Positions 27,290-40,046 of a stretch of DNA of 64,000 nucleotides are shown here, piece after piece. How positions within the stretch are numbered: position 1 is the stretch's first letter; every line of letters starts with the position of its first letter. A program made the translations under genes and the position numbers. Source of the DNA: Hemerocallis citrina (taxonomy: Eukaryota; Streptophyta; Magnoliopsida; Asparagales; Asphodelaceae); NCBI GenBank assembly GCA_017893485.1, contig CM030366.1, forward strand, positions 97,798,585 to 97,862,584, in the 5' to 3' direction. Below the pieces are notes generated by a model. It had not been told where the DNA came from, searched no databases, and worked only from the letters and a program-made list of their open reading frames with translations.

Positions 27290-27551
27290 GGCATGAGCAG
27301 TGTGAGACAGTGATACCCACCACCCCAGGGCTTGTTAGAGGGAAAGATGTATTAGTTTTTGGCTTTCTTATGTTCTATCTGTATTTTGTACCACCCACCA
27401 TATTTTGGGTGGAGAATGTTTTTCTATTTTCTTTCTAGAACTTTGTTGTTTGCTCAGTACTCTGAGTTTTGTTTATTAATCTCTGATTAATGAAACAAGG
27501 CGGCCAGATTCCACCTTTTCCTTCAAAAAAAAAACTATTCTTTTAAAGATA

Positions 27552-27657
27552 AATTAGCAAAAATTTAGGGAACTACTCTTTTAACCCCTAGCTATGTAAA
27601 ATATTCCCAATAACCGCTAAGGGGTATTTTGAAATACCTTATGTTGAATATATACTA
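27552..27657. other. Spacer between the two tail-to-tail LINEs
   Basis: About 106 bp of AT-rich DNA between the target duplication of copy 1 and the T tract that is the tail of copy 2. Nothing else was seen. Confidence 0.6.
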
Positions 27658-27926
27658 TTTTTTTAAGGAAAAGGTGGAATAAGGCCACCCTGTTTCATTA
27701 ATAAGCAGTTAATAAAACAACCCCGGCGTACCGGGAAAAAACAGCAATACAAAACGAAAGTACAATGCAGAAAGAAAGAAAGTGCAGGAAAACAAACATA
27801 CACCCCCAACAAGCCCTGGGGGATGGGATAAACAACTCAAACATCACTCCACCCGATAGAACAGTAGGCGGCAACAAAAAAACACCTGCTAGCCTCAGCA
27901 CTGACGTGACTGGTGAAGCCAGTCCC

Positions 27927-30900
27927 TCAATCCAGCGTCGGCCCCCGAAACGAGATTGCCATTCCTCGATTAGGGCTCGGGCAAATGGGGTCCTCTACCT
28001 CCTCGTCATCAAACTCCTCAATCTGGAATACTCTGGCTATCCTTCCTCTTACCCCCGTGGCCGCAGCTGTAGCCCAAAAAGAAATAAGATGCATGATGTG
28101 AGACAGATTACCAGAAATACTATTACATGTAGCCCGAAAATAAAAATTATTTCTGTCAAGCCATAACACCCAGGTTGTTGCCGCTATTGCGATGTACCAC
28201 ACATTCTTCATGTCATGGCGACTCGCCGCAAATTTGGGGCCAATCCACAAATCCTCATATACATCGGGGTAGTCGCCAGTTCCTAAAGCTCGGAGTACCT
28301 CAACCATCGTTGCCTTACTTCTGGGGCAATGGATGAAAAGGTGATTTAGATCTTCCACATGTGTATCGCAGAAGCCACAGTTAGTCGCCACCTGTGGTTG
28401 TCTCTTGGCAAGGTTTTGCCTCGTGAGGATAGCATTATTGAGCACTAGCCATAAGAACACTCTGATTTTAAGGAGAATTTTTGCCTTCCATAACACCTGC
28501 GCCCAGCTGGGTCTGCATCCTCGAAAGTGGATCCGATGATACAGAGATCTCACCGAGAAAGCTCCCTTGCTCTCGAGGTCCCATCGCTTCTGGTCTGGGC
28601 CTTGAGTGCACCTTGTGCCTGCCGTGTGATGTGTGCTTGCATGTCAAGCAATTGCTGTTGTAAATATGGGGTGAGCGTTCCTCGGAACGCCGGCTTCCAG
28701 CCTCCCCTTTTCCATCCTTCGGCAACGGACAAATTCGGTCGACTCGACCACTCGTACAGCTCTGGGAACATTTCCTTCAGGGCATGGGCTCCACACCACC
28801 TATCCCACCAAAATCTGGTGGACCTGCCATTGCCAATGGTCGACGAAACAGCCGAGTTGAAGAGGCCGCTAGCCTTGGCAATTCCTTTCCAGAGATGCGA
28901 AACTTTAGCCCCTACCCGGAAGCCGAGGTTTCTTGTGCCTTCACCCCTGAGATAAGGTTGGATGAAGTCCTGCCAACCTTCCCCACTGTTGTGGAATACC
29001 TTCCACCACCACTTCCCCAACAGGGCAAGGTTCATATCTCTGAGGTCGATGATGCCAAGCCCTCCATGTTTCTTCTTCATGCAAGCGATACTCCATTTGA
29101 TGAGGTGGTAACCTCCTTTATCCGAGTCTGCCCCCTTCCATAGGAATCGTTTTCGAATTCGGTCAATCCTCTGGATCACCCACCTTGGAAGTTCGAAAAA
29201 TGACATGTAGTAGATTGGCAGATTAGACAACACTGAGTTGATTAGTACCACTCTGCCCCCGAGAGACAGCGATTTACCTTTCCAACCCGACAGTCTGTCC
29301 TCCACCCTGTCAATGATAGGCAACCAGTCTGCTTTAGATAATTTCCCTGGTCTGAGTGGAAGCCCCAGGTATTTGATAGGAAAGCCACTCGTCGTGCAGT
29401 TCAAGATAGTAGCGTGCTCCCCTGCTTCATCATCGGATAGGGAATTGGAGTCAGCGCACTCTTGTTAAAATTAATCCTAAGGCCTGACCATGCCTCAAAA
29501 CAGTATAGGGTCCCTTTAAAGCTGGCAGTTTCTCGTCTAGACCCATTACCAAAGAGTAGGGTATCATCTGCGTATTGCAGGATCGTACATCCTTTAGTAG
29601 ATGCGGACCGAGCCACTGGCGTGATCCAACCTTTTTCCTGGCAATTCTCTAGCATAACCCTCAAGACATCCACTACGATAGTAAACAGGAGTGGTGATAG
29701 AGGGTCCCCTTTTCTGAGGCCCTTCCTACAAGGGAACGGCTGCCCCGACCTACCATTCACTGAAATGGTAGTTTTGCTAGTCTGCAAGCACTGCCTAATC
29801 CAGCAGATCCATTTATTCCCGAAGCCCCTACCCCTGAGGGCTTCTAGCAAGCACTCCCAATCGACCGAGTCATAGGCTTTCTCAAAGTCCAGCTTAAGCA
29901 GAAAGCTCTTCGAATTGGTTGTATGGCAGCGGTGGATAACTTGTTCTGTCGTTGCCACACAATCTAGGATATTTCTGCCCTTAATGAAGCCCGTTTGAGA
30001 TTTGTTAATCAGGTTGTCCATAATCCCCCCCAGGCGGATAGCAAGCACTTTTGTAATGATCTTCGCCGAGCAATTAATGAGGCTGATCGGTCTAAAATCC
30101 CCCACTTTCGACGCCTCTTCCCGTTTGGGAATAAGGAAAACATCCGCAAAATTGAACATACCCAATCTGAGCTTATTGTTAAAAAAGTCTTCCAGTAGAG
30201 CCATATAGTCCCCTTTAATTTCTTCCCAGAAAATTTGGAAGAACATCATTGGGAAGCCGTCTGGCCCTGGTGATTTCTCTGCTCCCATTTGACTGATTGC
30301 CTTTTTAACTTCCTCCTCCGAGAACGGAGACTCCAGGCAGGAAAGCGACGACGAAGACTCGACCTGGTAAGAGTGCCAGAAGTCATACCTGAGTGGGACC
30401 CGGAAATCATTCTTCTTCCCCAATAGGTCCTTGTAGTATCCTTGAAAGGCTGAGGAAATCAAATGTTCACCTTGTACCGTCCCTGAGCTTGTTTCTAATG
30501 ATAAAATAAGATTGGACCTGCGCCTCGCACTTGCTACTCGGTGGAAGAAGGCTGTGTTCGCGTCTCCCTCTGTGAGCCACGAAATTCTAGATCTTTGTTG
30601 CCATTTAATTTCTTCCATTTTGTATAGGTTGGCAATATTCTCCCAGAGTTCCAGGAGTCTATTTCTTTCCTCCTATGACAACTCTGTTGATTCCTCCGCT
30701 CTTTCAAGTACGTCAATTTCTTCCAACATGGAATCTTTAGCACGCCAGATGGACGAGAACCTAGATCGGTTCCATTTACGAAGCTGATTTCTTAATCTGC
30801 GAATTTTTTCACACTATCGGCCCGCAGCATCTGTGCCAGTCACTGGGAGCGCCCAGTTTTCCATCACCAGGTGGTGAAACCCTTGAATCTCCAGCCAGAC

Positions 30901-31635
30901 CTTCTCAAATCGGAATTTTCTATGTCTTTTGTCTCCCTGAATCCCAATGTCAAGTAGGATTGGAGTATGATCTGACGTTGGTCTAGGGATCGATCTAGCA
31001 GTTGCAAGGGGGAATTTAGCCTCCCAATCCATAGATACGAGAATCCTGTCCAATTTTGCCATAATCGGAGTAGACTGCATGTTAAACCACGTAAATAGTC
31101 TATCATTAATGGGGATATCAATCAATTCCAGATCCGTTATCACCCTATTGAACTCTGCTCTATGCCTGTCGCTGGAGCTTCCACCCTTGTGTTCGAAGGA
31201 AAATCGGGTAATATTGAAATCCCCCCCGACAATCCACGCCCCCGGCCATCGGAGACGAATATTGCTTAGTTCTTGCCAAAAGGCCTCACGCACTGAAGCC
31301 ACATTCGGCCCATAAACAACTGTGATAGTCTGCAAATACTTATCCGCTCGTCGTTTAAGACACGTAGTAAGGGAGAAATTCCCCTTGTAGACCTCTGAAC
31401 AAGTGAGCAGGTCTGAGTTGAAGCCAATGGCAATACCCCCAGAGGCTCCCTCGGATGGACGAAAAACCCAATCCTTGATTCTGTTCCCCCCTAATCTCTT
31501 GAGCTTATTCCCATGGCCAAGTTTGGTTTCCTGAAGCCCAACTACTTCCGCCTTGGACTTCGTGATAACGTCTCTAACCATATCTCTTTTACCTTTGTCC
31601 CCCAGACCCCGGACATTCCAGAAAAGTGTATTCAT
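27927..31635 (-). pseudogene. LINE ORF2, copy 2, nearly complete
   Basis: The minus-strand start MNTLFWNVRGLG is at 31635. Endonuclease motifs LQETKLG, VYGPN, GGDFNITR and SDHTPILL are all present. The reverse transcriptase has FRPISLINCS, QTGFIKGR, LKLDFEKAYDSVDW and LQYADDTLL, so its catalytic Asp pair is intact. A zf-RVT region (CGFC...HLFIHC) and a C-terminal part ending GPTLD at 27927 follow. Visible breaks are few: a stop near 30814, another about 130 bp on, and frameshifts near 29400 and 28550. With about four lesions over 1230 codons this is a much younger or less decayed copy than copy 1. Confidence 0.85.
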
Positions 31636-34600
31636 TGGGGAACCGTGACCAAAATATCAGAATGTGAGGGACTAGGGCGGGTTTCGCCCTCAGAGATCGA
31701 TATCCCCCTATAGTTGGATCCTAGATCCGACAGAACACTAGGTTTAGACCTTTCGGATTCTCAACCCCTCATTTTGTTAAGCAGTAGGGCGTTGCGTTCT
31801 TTATTACAAACTTCTAACCCACAGGTCGTAGCTAATAAAAAAATTTCAGAATCTGACATGAAATTTAAAATATTAGCAAGAAAAGTTTTTGTACCACCAT
31901 TGACGTGTTTTGCCGCTTTGGCAGCCGTAGCTCTCTCCAAAAAGTCATCCAAGGACTCTGCATGAGCCCTCTTAGGTGGGCGGAGAACTCTGAACCCCAC
32001 TGTCCTCTGAGACGACCCTGCGCTTCCTCTGGGAGCAGACTCTGGGAGTGTGGAGAGTACCGTCTCAGGGGAAATCTCCCTCTGGGTGTTGGCAATGAAC
32101 TCGAGATCTTCTGACTTCTCATCCGTGAATGAGAATTCTTCATCTCGATTGAACCGCCCTTCTAGGTCCTCCTCACTCTCTGTGAGTTGTATCACCCTCT
32201 GTCGGCTAGACACTCTCTGTACGGACTCCTCATTGAGCCCGTAGATAGAAGATTCATTAATAGCAGAAATGCCCCCCAATGTGGTCCCCTCAGTGGGCCC
32301 ACTCCCAATATGATATTGTTTCTCACCGCCCGAGACCCTAGAGTTGCCAGACCCAAAAATAATACCAGTCTCTATGGACCCCTCATTGGGCCCATTAGAC
32401 TCGATACATGGCCCATAAGTAGAACCCAGTTTCACACCAACCACCGAAGCTTTCATAACAGCCTTCCCGCGGTGCAATGTACTGCAAGCATCGATTGCAG
32501 CACTGGCTGTCAAATCGCTGCTGTCAGCGGTGCCAGCTGGCAGCGCTCCATTGGTGCAACCAGCGGTAGTGACAGATGGCGAGCTCTCCGGTGCTTGCTC
32601 TGTACTCGCAGCTTTGGGTTTAGCTTTAGTAATGGAGCCACAGGGCGACGCTGCTTTTTCATCTTCTTTCCAAATTTCGCACATCACCTTCGCTCCAAAA
32701 TCTCTGCCATTTTTCCCCATATCGCCCCCTTCCAAAAGCTTCTTCCTCCTACCTGCTCCCTCATTGCTCAGAGCGAGCGCCATAGCGCCCTCTTTCCTGG
32801 GCTTGGTCAGGATTGGGTTCGCCTCTTTACCCAGAGGCAGCTCTGGCTCCTGGCACAACTGCTCCTCTGAGGTTCCTTTATTTTCTTCTGGCGCATACCA
32901 TAGCTTTTCGACCCACTCCTTGGTCGACAGCTTTCTTTCTTCTGTCGCCTTCCCCTACGCTGTCGCCTTGCTAGCGGCTGTCGTCTTCTGCATGTGCTGA
33001 CAAAGTGGAGAAAAGCCATTTTTGGGGTCTGTCTCTGACCCTCCCCCTGTCCACCTGCGGCTACCACCAAAGTAAAGCTGACGAACGGCGCCACCATTCG
33101 ATCCAGCGAGTTTAGGGTCCCCTTGGATTTTTGACCGTTGGGTTGGACAGGACGGCCCCTTCGGCGATTCTCTCTGTTCAGTGGGTCTAGATCAAGCAGA
33201 TGGATACTCCCCTGACCTCTCTCCGCCGAGAGGATTTCTCGGTGAGCTCGTTCCACTTCGTGCGATCCATCGATAGTGAGGCAATCTAATGGCGAAACAA
33301 CTTGTTTGTAAGTCCGGTGATCTACTAGGGCTTTACTCAGCTTGGGGGAGATACCGGCCTCCTGTGTACTTGATGAATCAACCCTCTTTACTAGCACAAA
33401 CCTTACCAAATATGATTCGTCAGATGAGTACACTTTGGCGAAGCGCGGCATCGATGCAATGTCTGGGCTTCTGATAAGTACCTTAGCGGAGACCAACTCC
33501 GATCACCTTACCATCTTCTCATCAATTTCTTCAATACTCCCGAAGTCGGCGACCATTTCTTGTAGTGCTTCCCTCCTCCAAAAGTGCATGGGTACGTTAT
33601 GAATCCATACCCAATACTTATCTCCTTGTGGGAGCTCGACTTATCTCCTTGTGGGAGCTCGGCTCCGAATGCTGGTGTCCAAGCACTGAACTCAACTTGG
33701 AAATGGCCAAAATCTACCGTCCCTAAGCTTACCGCCGCTGAACCTTTCTCCGGTGAGGGGAAGGAAACCAGAAATTGCATGTGACACAGCTTCTTGGCTA
33801 CCCAGTCTCTCTCGGCCCCCATTGGCCATTTCTCACTGAGAGCTTGAGTTAGGTGTGCCTCCGAAGGTCTGCTAGCTTTCACCTTGGCGATCGCACACCA
33901 ATTCCGCAACCACCTTTCTTCATGTTTAACAATTTCCAAGCTCTTCGCCAATCGAATGATCGTAGGATGGTCGGGGGATCTCCCACGATAGACCGGCCTT
34001 TCTTCGTCACTCTTGGCATCCACCACATTGGTACACACGTATGACAAATGTCCCCACATCAAACATTTGAGGCATCGAACTTCTTTCGTGCACTCACTCC
34101 TAAAGTGGCCGAGGTCTCCGCAGGTGTTGGCTTCTTTTTACCCTTTCTCTGCTTCTTCTGGTGTTGGCGTTGGGCATCATGAAGGTAAGTGCCCATGGTC
34201 TCCAATCTGTTCTTCTTACTTTGAACTTATTCCCACTGCCCCCCGCTCCCTCATCTCCGGGATGTCCCTCCGCCATGGTCCCGTCTAGCGCAGGCCCCCT
34301 AGGGTCTCGCTTGGCGTTGGATTTCGCTGCGGGGCACTCCAGACTTGTTGGATTCGCGGGTAGGACGGTGGTGGGTTTTGGGGACGTGGGAGGGGACGTG
34401 GCGTGGATACTAGAAACCTGGAGGGTTTTTGGCTGTGTAATAAGAGAATTTGGTTTCCTGGAATAGTTTTTAGGATGGCTGTGGTGTTCAGGCTGATACT
34501 GATGCTGAAGTTGAGGTTGTGAATGGATAGCCTGCTGCTCTGGCCTTATGCCAGAACTGGGGTGAAGGAATGGTTCCTGCCTTTGTGGATGGACCATCAC

Positions 34601-35149
34601 AGGTTTGATGGTATTGTTGTTGTAATATTTGAGAAGCCTGTGCGGCAGTCTGTGTGACACTAGGGTTGATGCTCCCTGATTGTGACCCCTATGAGGAGGG
34701 AGTTGTTGCTGACACGGTGGGAAACTCTTCCGCCTAAACTGGCCTGGAGGAGGACCCCATCGTTGGGCCCTCTCTCCATAAGACTCCTCTCGTTGGCAAT
34801 GAGAGTCGGAGCGATGATGAGCGTGAGTCCTCCCTTCCTGACGTTGCAGTGTGCTTAGTTGTGCCCTCGTCGGGGAGTGACCACGTTTGAGCTCACGTTC
34901 TCTTCTCTCAATCAGAGTTGTGGATGTCTGTCGTTGGTCCCTCAGGTGAGGAGCCAGTGTGCACACCTCAGCAGGCACCTCCTGTAGGTGAGATTTTTGT
35001 ATGTGGATAGAGGTTGGAGTTGTAGTTGGAGAGGGTGGAGGGGCAGTCGCCTTGGATGGGTTGAGGGTAGGAGTCGCCGGTGGGTTGCGGACCCCCTCAT
35101 TGGGCCCGCATCCACTATGCTCCAGAACAGAGAGCGATGATGAAGCCAT
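31632..35149 (-). pseudogene. LINE ORF1, copy 2
   Basis: It starts MASSSLSVLEHSGCGPNEG at 35149. The layout matches copy 1: a Pro/Gln/His-rich region, CCHC knuckles near 34110-34010 (a frame change falls here), an RRM-like DUF4283-type part (WVAKKLCHMQFLVSFPS, LGTVDFGHF, about 33960-33500), a linker with GPNEGS-type repeats and a conserved end (ESLDDFLERATAAKAAK). A TGA at 31763-31761 interrupts the tail. The same frame stays open for about 40 more codons to a TGA that overlaps the ORF2 ATG. Copy 1 has the homologous extension with TGT at the equivalent position, so the TGA here is probably decay. Confidence 0.7.
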
Positions 35150-35370
35150 GAAAGAACAAGGGTGGAGAGGACGGCTTCAGAGTGCACCAAAATCAGAAGA
35201 GGAAGAAGAGGTAGAGGGGGAAACGACAAACAGAGAAGGGGGGGGGGGGGAGATGCAATATAGCTCAGCCGATGAGTGGCTAGGAAGTCAGTCGGAGAGG
35301 GATACGGGGCTGTGGAGGGGGAGAGGATGGGGAGAGGATGGGAGCAGGTTGGAGCGTTTTTCCATCCTGA

Positions 35371-35634
35371 GACAATGCACGAAATTAGAAATTAACTATT
35401 TTTCTAACATATATATTGTTTTTGTTTAAACCTTACTATTATTTATAGAGATGAACTGTTGCTTTTGAAGTTAGCTGCTTCATCTTGAAATGAACCTTTT
35501 CTCTAATATTTATATATGTATTTTGAAATTTGCCATTCTGTGTAGAAATAAATTAATTTGTATTGAAATTAAGTTAATTTTTGAAGACTTGTACCTCCTG
35601 GTAGGAAGCACTGAGTCACACCCAATTTAGATAG
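35371..35634. other. AT-rich spacer
   Basis: Two diverged ~80-bp copies of a GAAATTAACTATTTTTCTAA-like stretch (about 35385 and 35490). No gene or element ends recognised. Confidence 0.35.
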
Positions 35635-36441
35635 TAGGGCTGTTCATCGAGTTGGGTTTGATCTAACCCTCACAAACCAACCTAAAAATAGTGTGTTAAA
35701 AACTTCTTTAAAGCCCACATGAACCTGAACTTAAAAAGCACATGAACCCCTTTTTGGGTGAGCTTTATATGTTTAATAAACCCACCAAAATCTGAACTCA
35801 AACTTGCCCGACATGCTCAAACCCGCTCGAACCAGCCCGAACTTACTCATTCAAAATAGAAGGTATTAAATTAAATTGTACGAGTGCATTCTACATATAA
35901 GGTTCTTTTCTTTTGCAAATAATATACAAGGTATGAATATATAAAATATATACCATATAGTATATAATATATCTTGCCTTAGTTTTATTTATTTATCACA
36001 ACCATTAATATTAATGTGTCATGTATGTATAAAGTAATGTGTTGGTAGTTTTTGTATGTATACATGTATGGTGGTTTTTTATTTTGAGATAATATATATT
36101 GTTGCACATTTAAGTTTTTTGTTGTTGATAAACTTGTGTATTGAAGTTGAACATGTGTTTGAGTTAAACATTAAATAATATTGTTATATTTTGATGTTTC
36201 TACAAACAATATTTCAATACTTGTGTTCAATGAGGTTCACCCACCCAAACCCAAACCGAACCCGAACCCAATTTTGATAACCTAACCTGAACCTAAAACT
36301 CACCTGAGCTAGTGAGTTCAGGTCATGTTTAACTACCATAATTTCATGTGTTTTGGGGGATCTTAAAAACCCACCTGCACTTTCGGGTTCAGGTTAAAAA
36401 GTCATCTAAAATTTGCCCAACCTGACCCGCGAACAACCCTA
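35635..36441. mobile_element. Decayed hAT-like element
   Basis: The inverted ends TAGGGCTGTTC and GAACAACCCTA bound 807 bp. The outside octamers ttagatag and ccagatgg agree at five of eight positions. The three differences are C/T or G/A, as expected from decay of an 8-bp duplication. Inside are CCCAACCC/GGGTTCGG words and AT-rich sequence with no coding frame. Confidence 0.6.
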
Positions 36442-37270
36442 CCAGATGGACATCTTAGCAGGATCAATGCAGAAAGGAAGAGATGAAGATTGAAAGTGCA
36501 AGAAGAATACAACAAGTGTAACTCTCTGTTTCACCTATGCATATTATCCTGCATGTTATTTTATTTCGGTCATCTGTTGTATTTCCTTTCTTTTGGGCTC
36601 ATTAGTATGCATTATATTTAATTAATTATGAGTTCATGTGAAAGCCGATTCCCAGTTGCAGCCAAAACCCGAACCCTAAACTCTACCCAAACCCGAAACC
36701 TAAACAAAACTCAAACCTAAACCCCAACTCCCCACTATTCCACTAACCATAACCGACTCTCTATCTCCTTAATCTCTCTACTGCCATTATATTATCCCTA
36801 ATCTCCTTATCAATTCCCTAATCATCTTCAACCCTAATCACTCCTAATCACCTCCACCACCACAACCTGAACAACAAACACATCTTCTTTTTAAACCCAA
36901 CACCATCTTCAACCCAACTCCTTCCACTGCCTCCTTCCCAGAACCCATCTCATTCAAACCCCAAACTCATTGCTACCATCATTCCAAACTCCATCTCAAC
37001 CCAAATCCAAACCCAACCCAACACCTTACCCCCGTCTTCAATTCCCAAAAAGCACCATCTCACCACCTTCATTCCCGAACTCACCTCCAAACCCAGTCAA
37101 CCTCCAACTCCTTTCACCCTCCATTTCTGAAACCCCCCTACTCTAACCAACAGCCAACACCATCAAGTCCACTGCCATCAAACCTAAAAACCCATCACCT
37201 ACATCTCCATCCCAACCTCCATCAGCCCCGAACAGCCCTCAACTACCTCCACTTCATCTTCAAACCCAAA
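36442..37270. other. C/A-rich, G-poor low-complexity region
   Basis: The plus strand from about 36640 is almost free of G and built of CCAAACCC, CTCCAAC and ACCACC words. The same composition resumes at 55119-55250, so it was one region before the solo LTR landed in it. No gene was recognised. Confidence 0.5.
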
Positions 37271-38120
37271 CAACCTGTAGCGCCCCGATTTCCAATACTG
37301 GGAAACCGTGACACGAGCCAAGACCTTTTCTTCAATTAGTCACAATACACAGAAAAACAGGAGAATTTAAAACTTTTTATTCAACACTCAATGTATTACA
37401 AGTCTGAACATTATACAACTGCAATACATTACAATAGAGTTACAATAATGCCTTTACAATCCCAAGTATTACAACCTTCAACAATTTACATTAGAGTACA
37501 AGGAATGAAGAACAACACTTGGTAACTCTCACTTGAGTACTTCTCAACTACTAGATAATCAATACATATACTGTAGCGGAACTAAACATAACACTGACTC
37601 CTTGCTTTCCTTGCCTTGAATCCTCCTGAATCTCGCCTTTGTACTTCGGCGATCCAGTACCTATGGAAGTGGGGACGTCAGTATTCACCGACGCTTAAAG
37701 GCTGATCATATAGCAGCGAATCTCCCAAACAACATACAAAATATAGCAATGGTGTTGGTGTAGTTTAAGTGTTCGTGAGTGCTAGGACTAGACTCTAATG
37801 CGATATTTAAATAGAACTAGGATGCTTCCTATTCTAATGTCAGCAAGTCTCCGAAGTCAACATGCAGCCCATACTACATGCAACCCTTCTCAAGCCGTTT
37901 CTCCATATATAGGGATTTGAACCCGCGTTATGAATTCTAATTGCACACAACCTGTTCCTGACACCTACACGTGGCTAATGAGGTTGCAGACGTGGTCAAG
38001 TCCCACTAATGCAGATCGCCAGTGGTGTCTATGTTCGCCACTGCGACCCGGCCTAACCGGACCTCACTCTAAACAGACAAACCCAATGTATCGGGCGTCG
38101 TTCCAAAACCAAAATCATAG

Positions 38121-38219
38121 GGTCTCGCAAGCGCAGGGCAGCGCAAAGCCTGCCCTGTGGCACCCTCTGGGGTCTCGCAAGCGCAGGACTGCACAATGCA
38201 TCCTGTGGCACCCCCAGCC
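38121..38219. repeat. 50-bp tandem duplication
   Basis: Two adjacent copies, each starting GGTCTCGCAAGCGCAGG and ending TGTGGCACCC, inside the 5.1 kb solo LTR. Confidence 0.8.
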
Positions 38220-38789
38220 ACGGTACTTCAGGAATTAACAGCGCGAGATACGCAACCCGTGTCCTCAACCTGTGAGACGGCACCATACGTATCCCTTTGA
38301 CAGGAAGGTACAACCCAATAACACCACCTAGTCTGGCTCAAGGGACAAGTTAGTCATAAGGTGCCCCCTACAACCGACTCCTCTCTTCCGGCAAGGGTCT
38401 AAGTAATGATCCTTATAAGTCACTACCCTAATAATGTCCCTAACCCTGAACACTCCTAAGGAGGACAATATTATAACCACAACATGCTAGGCCTTAATTT
38501 AGGCTTTGCAAGATGACTCTACTAGGCTGCTCAACCTAGACTTACCGGAACCCCTCAGGATCCAGTTCGTGGCTCATCGATCCAAGACTTCGGCCGTGCG
38601 AATATACATGCAGGCCGCTACCCTAAACTTGGATTCCTTCTATACTCTGGTCCTCGATCAACCTACACTGGTTAAGATTCGACGGTACACAAGGAGTGAC
38701 TCCTCTACAGTTCCTTAGGGTAAGAAAACATATGTCTTGATGGTCGATAGCCCTTAGGGTAGTAATATCACCCTAGACGAGCACAACGA

Positions 38790-39065
38790 ACTGTGTACTA
38801 GCTAACAAGCTATACACGAGTAACAACCACATACGAGCCAATAAGCTATGTATGAAACAATAACTACCTACGAGCCAGGCGGATCCCGTAGGAGATAACC
38901 ACGTACATACCAGCCAAATAAGCCGCGTATGAGACCAACAGCTACGCACGGGCCGGTCGGGCCGCGTACGAGACAATAACCTACATACGAGCCGAATAGA
39001 CTACGTATGAGACCCACAGCTACATACGGGCCAGTCGAGCCACGTACGAGCACAACCATAGGCAA
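38790..39065. repeat. ~38-bp degenerate tandem repeat
   Basis: About seven copies of a unit around TACGAGCC...CGTATGAGAC, each partly palindromic. One copy contains CCAGTCGAGCC and another CCGGTCGGGCC, resembling decayed GTCGAC boxes. Confidence 0.6.
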
Positions 39066-39466
39066 ACAACCATACAGGTAATCAATCCTAGAAGCAACCA
39101 AACGTGCTTACTAGCAAACTTGATCTTCTATTATTAGAAGCAACAGAAGAATCTACCAATAGTCTATGATCGGTATTCTACTAATGAAAAATCGAAGGCG
39201 CCATAACAATCTTTATCAAACTAACTATTACTAGTGGTCTCCCAAATCCTTATTACTTCAACCTATAGTACTTTAAGCATGGCATACAATTGCAAGCATC
39301 TATCCATGGCAATCTAATCATAGTACATAACATAACCACTCACCATAATACTCCTACAATGTTCTAACATGGTAGGTTAATTAAACATCAATCCTACAAC
39401 ATTATAAACATGTATAATGATTCCTACTACGATCTAAGTATAGATAAATGAATCTAGTATGGTATA

Positions 39467-40043
39467 TGATATGGCTAAAAATGGGGTTAAATCGGAACCG
39501 TCCAGATTGGGCACGAATCTTGAAGCTCGGGGGTAAAAAGGTAACTTCACATACAAGCGGATCCAAAGCGGGTACTGAATCTCCTTCTCGCAGATCCAAT
39601 AACCCGCGAATGGACCCACACCTATTGGGTACGGGTCCCGACCCGAGGCGAACCCAAACCAACAAGAGACAAATCAGGCCAAGTCGATGGCCTTGATTTG
39701 CTCTCACCGGGAATCAAGGAAAGATTTCCTAAAACAGACTGAGGATTTTGCTCCCAGCTGTTACACAGGAGATCAGACCCTTAACGGCTCCCCTGGCGAC
39801 TATAAATATGACCCCTCTACCACCATGACCAGGTTAATCACTTTTTCACCACTTTTAAGCTCTTTCTTAATCTCTTCTGATTACTGACAAGAGCGTCGGA
39901 GGGTGCATCGCCGGAATCAATCCCGGTGTTTCGCACTTCCTTGCAGGTCGCGGCAGGAGCAAAAAGGTTGAGTCAACTGTTCGGGTTTTTCTCGGACTCA
40001 CAAATTCTATCTGTTTACCCCCATACCGAAATCAGCGGTAACA
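39467..40043 (+). repeat. 5' LTR of the Tat-like element
   Basis: It starts TGATATGGCTAAAA and ends GCGGTAACA, with a TATA box TATAAATA at 39801-39808. It matches 51576-52152 with eight substitutions, six of them C/T or G/A in pattern. Confidence 0.92.
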
Positions 40044-40046
40044 GAT

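Larger units (their letters stand above)
20159..27533 (+). mobile_element. Full-length L1-type LINE (copy 1, plus strand)
   Basis: Bounded by a perfect 18-bp target duplication (20141-20158 and 27534-27551) and ending in an A tail at about 27525-27533. It contains a 5' leader, ORF1 with CCHC knuckles, ORF2 with endonuclease, reverse transcriptase and C-terminal zinc-binding regions, and a short 3' UTR. The perfect duplication means the 5' end is complete or nearly so, which is uncommon for LINEs. Both ORFs carry stops and frameshifts, so it is inactive. Confidence 0.9.
27658..35370 (-). mobile_element. L1-type LINE (copy 2, minus strand)
   Basis: The T tract at 27658-27664 is its A tail on the minus strand. 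The 3' end (ATGAAACAGGGTGGCC...) matches that of copy 1. ORF2 and then ORF1 follow leftward to rightward on the minus strand, and a pyrimidine-rich 5' leader ends near 35370. I found no convincing target duplication, so the 5' edge is approximate. It is the same family as copy 1 but clearly diverged, and better preserved in ORF2. Confidence 0.85.

Noticed and set aside
27640..27664. Target duplication for LINE copy 2
   Set aside because: Comparing the sequence before the T tract with that after 35360 gave only a short ACTATTTTT match, which is too weak to claim.
35001..35429. 142-codon plus-strand frame
   Set aside because: It lies opposite LINE copy 2 ORF1 and its leader and has no recognised domain.
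36655..36725. Interstitial telomere (CCCTAAA)n
   Set aside because: Only isolated CCCTAAA-like words occur in a generally CCCAAA-rich stretch; there is no regular heptamer array.
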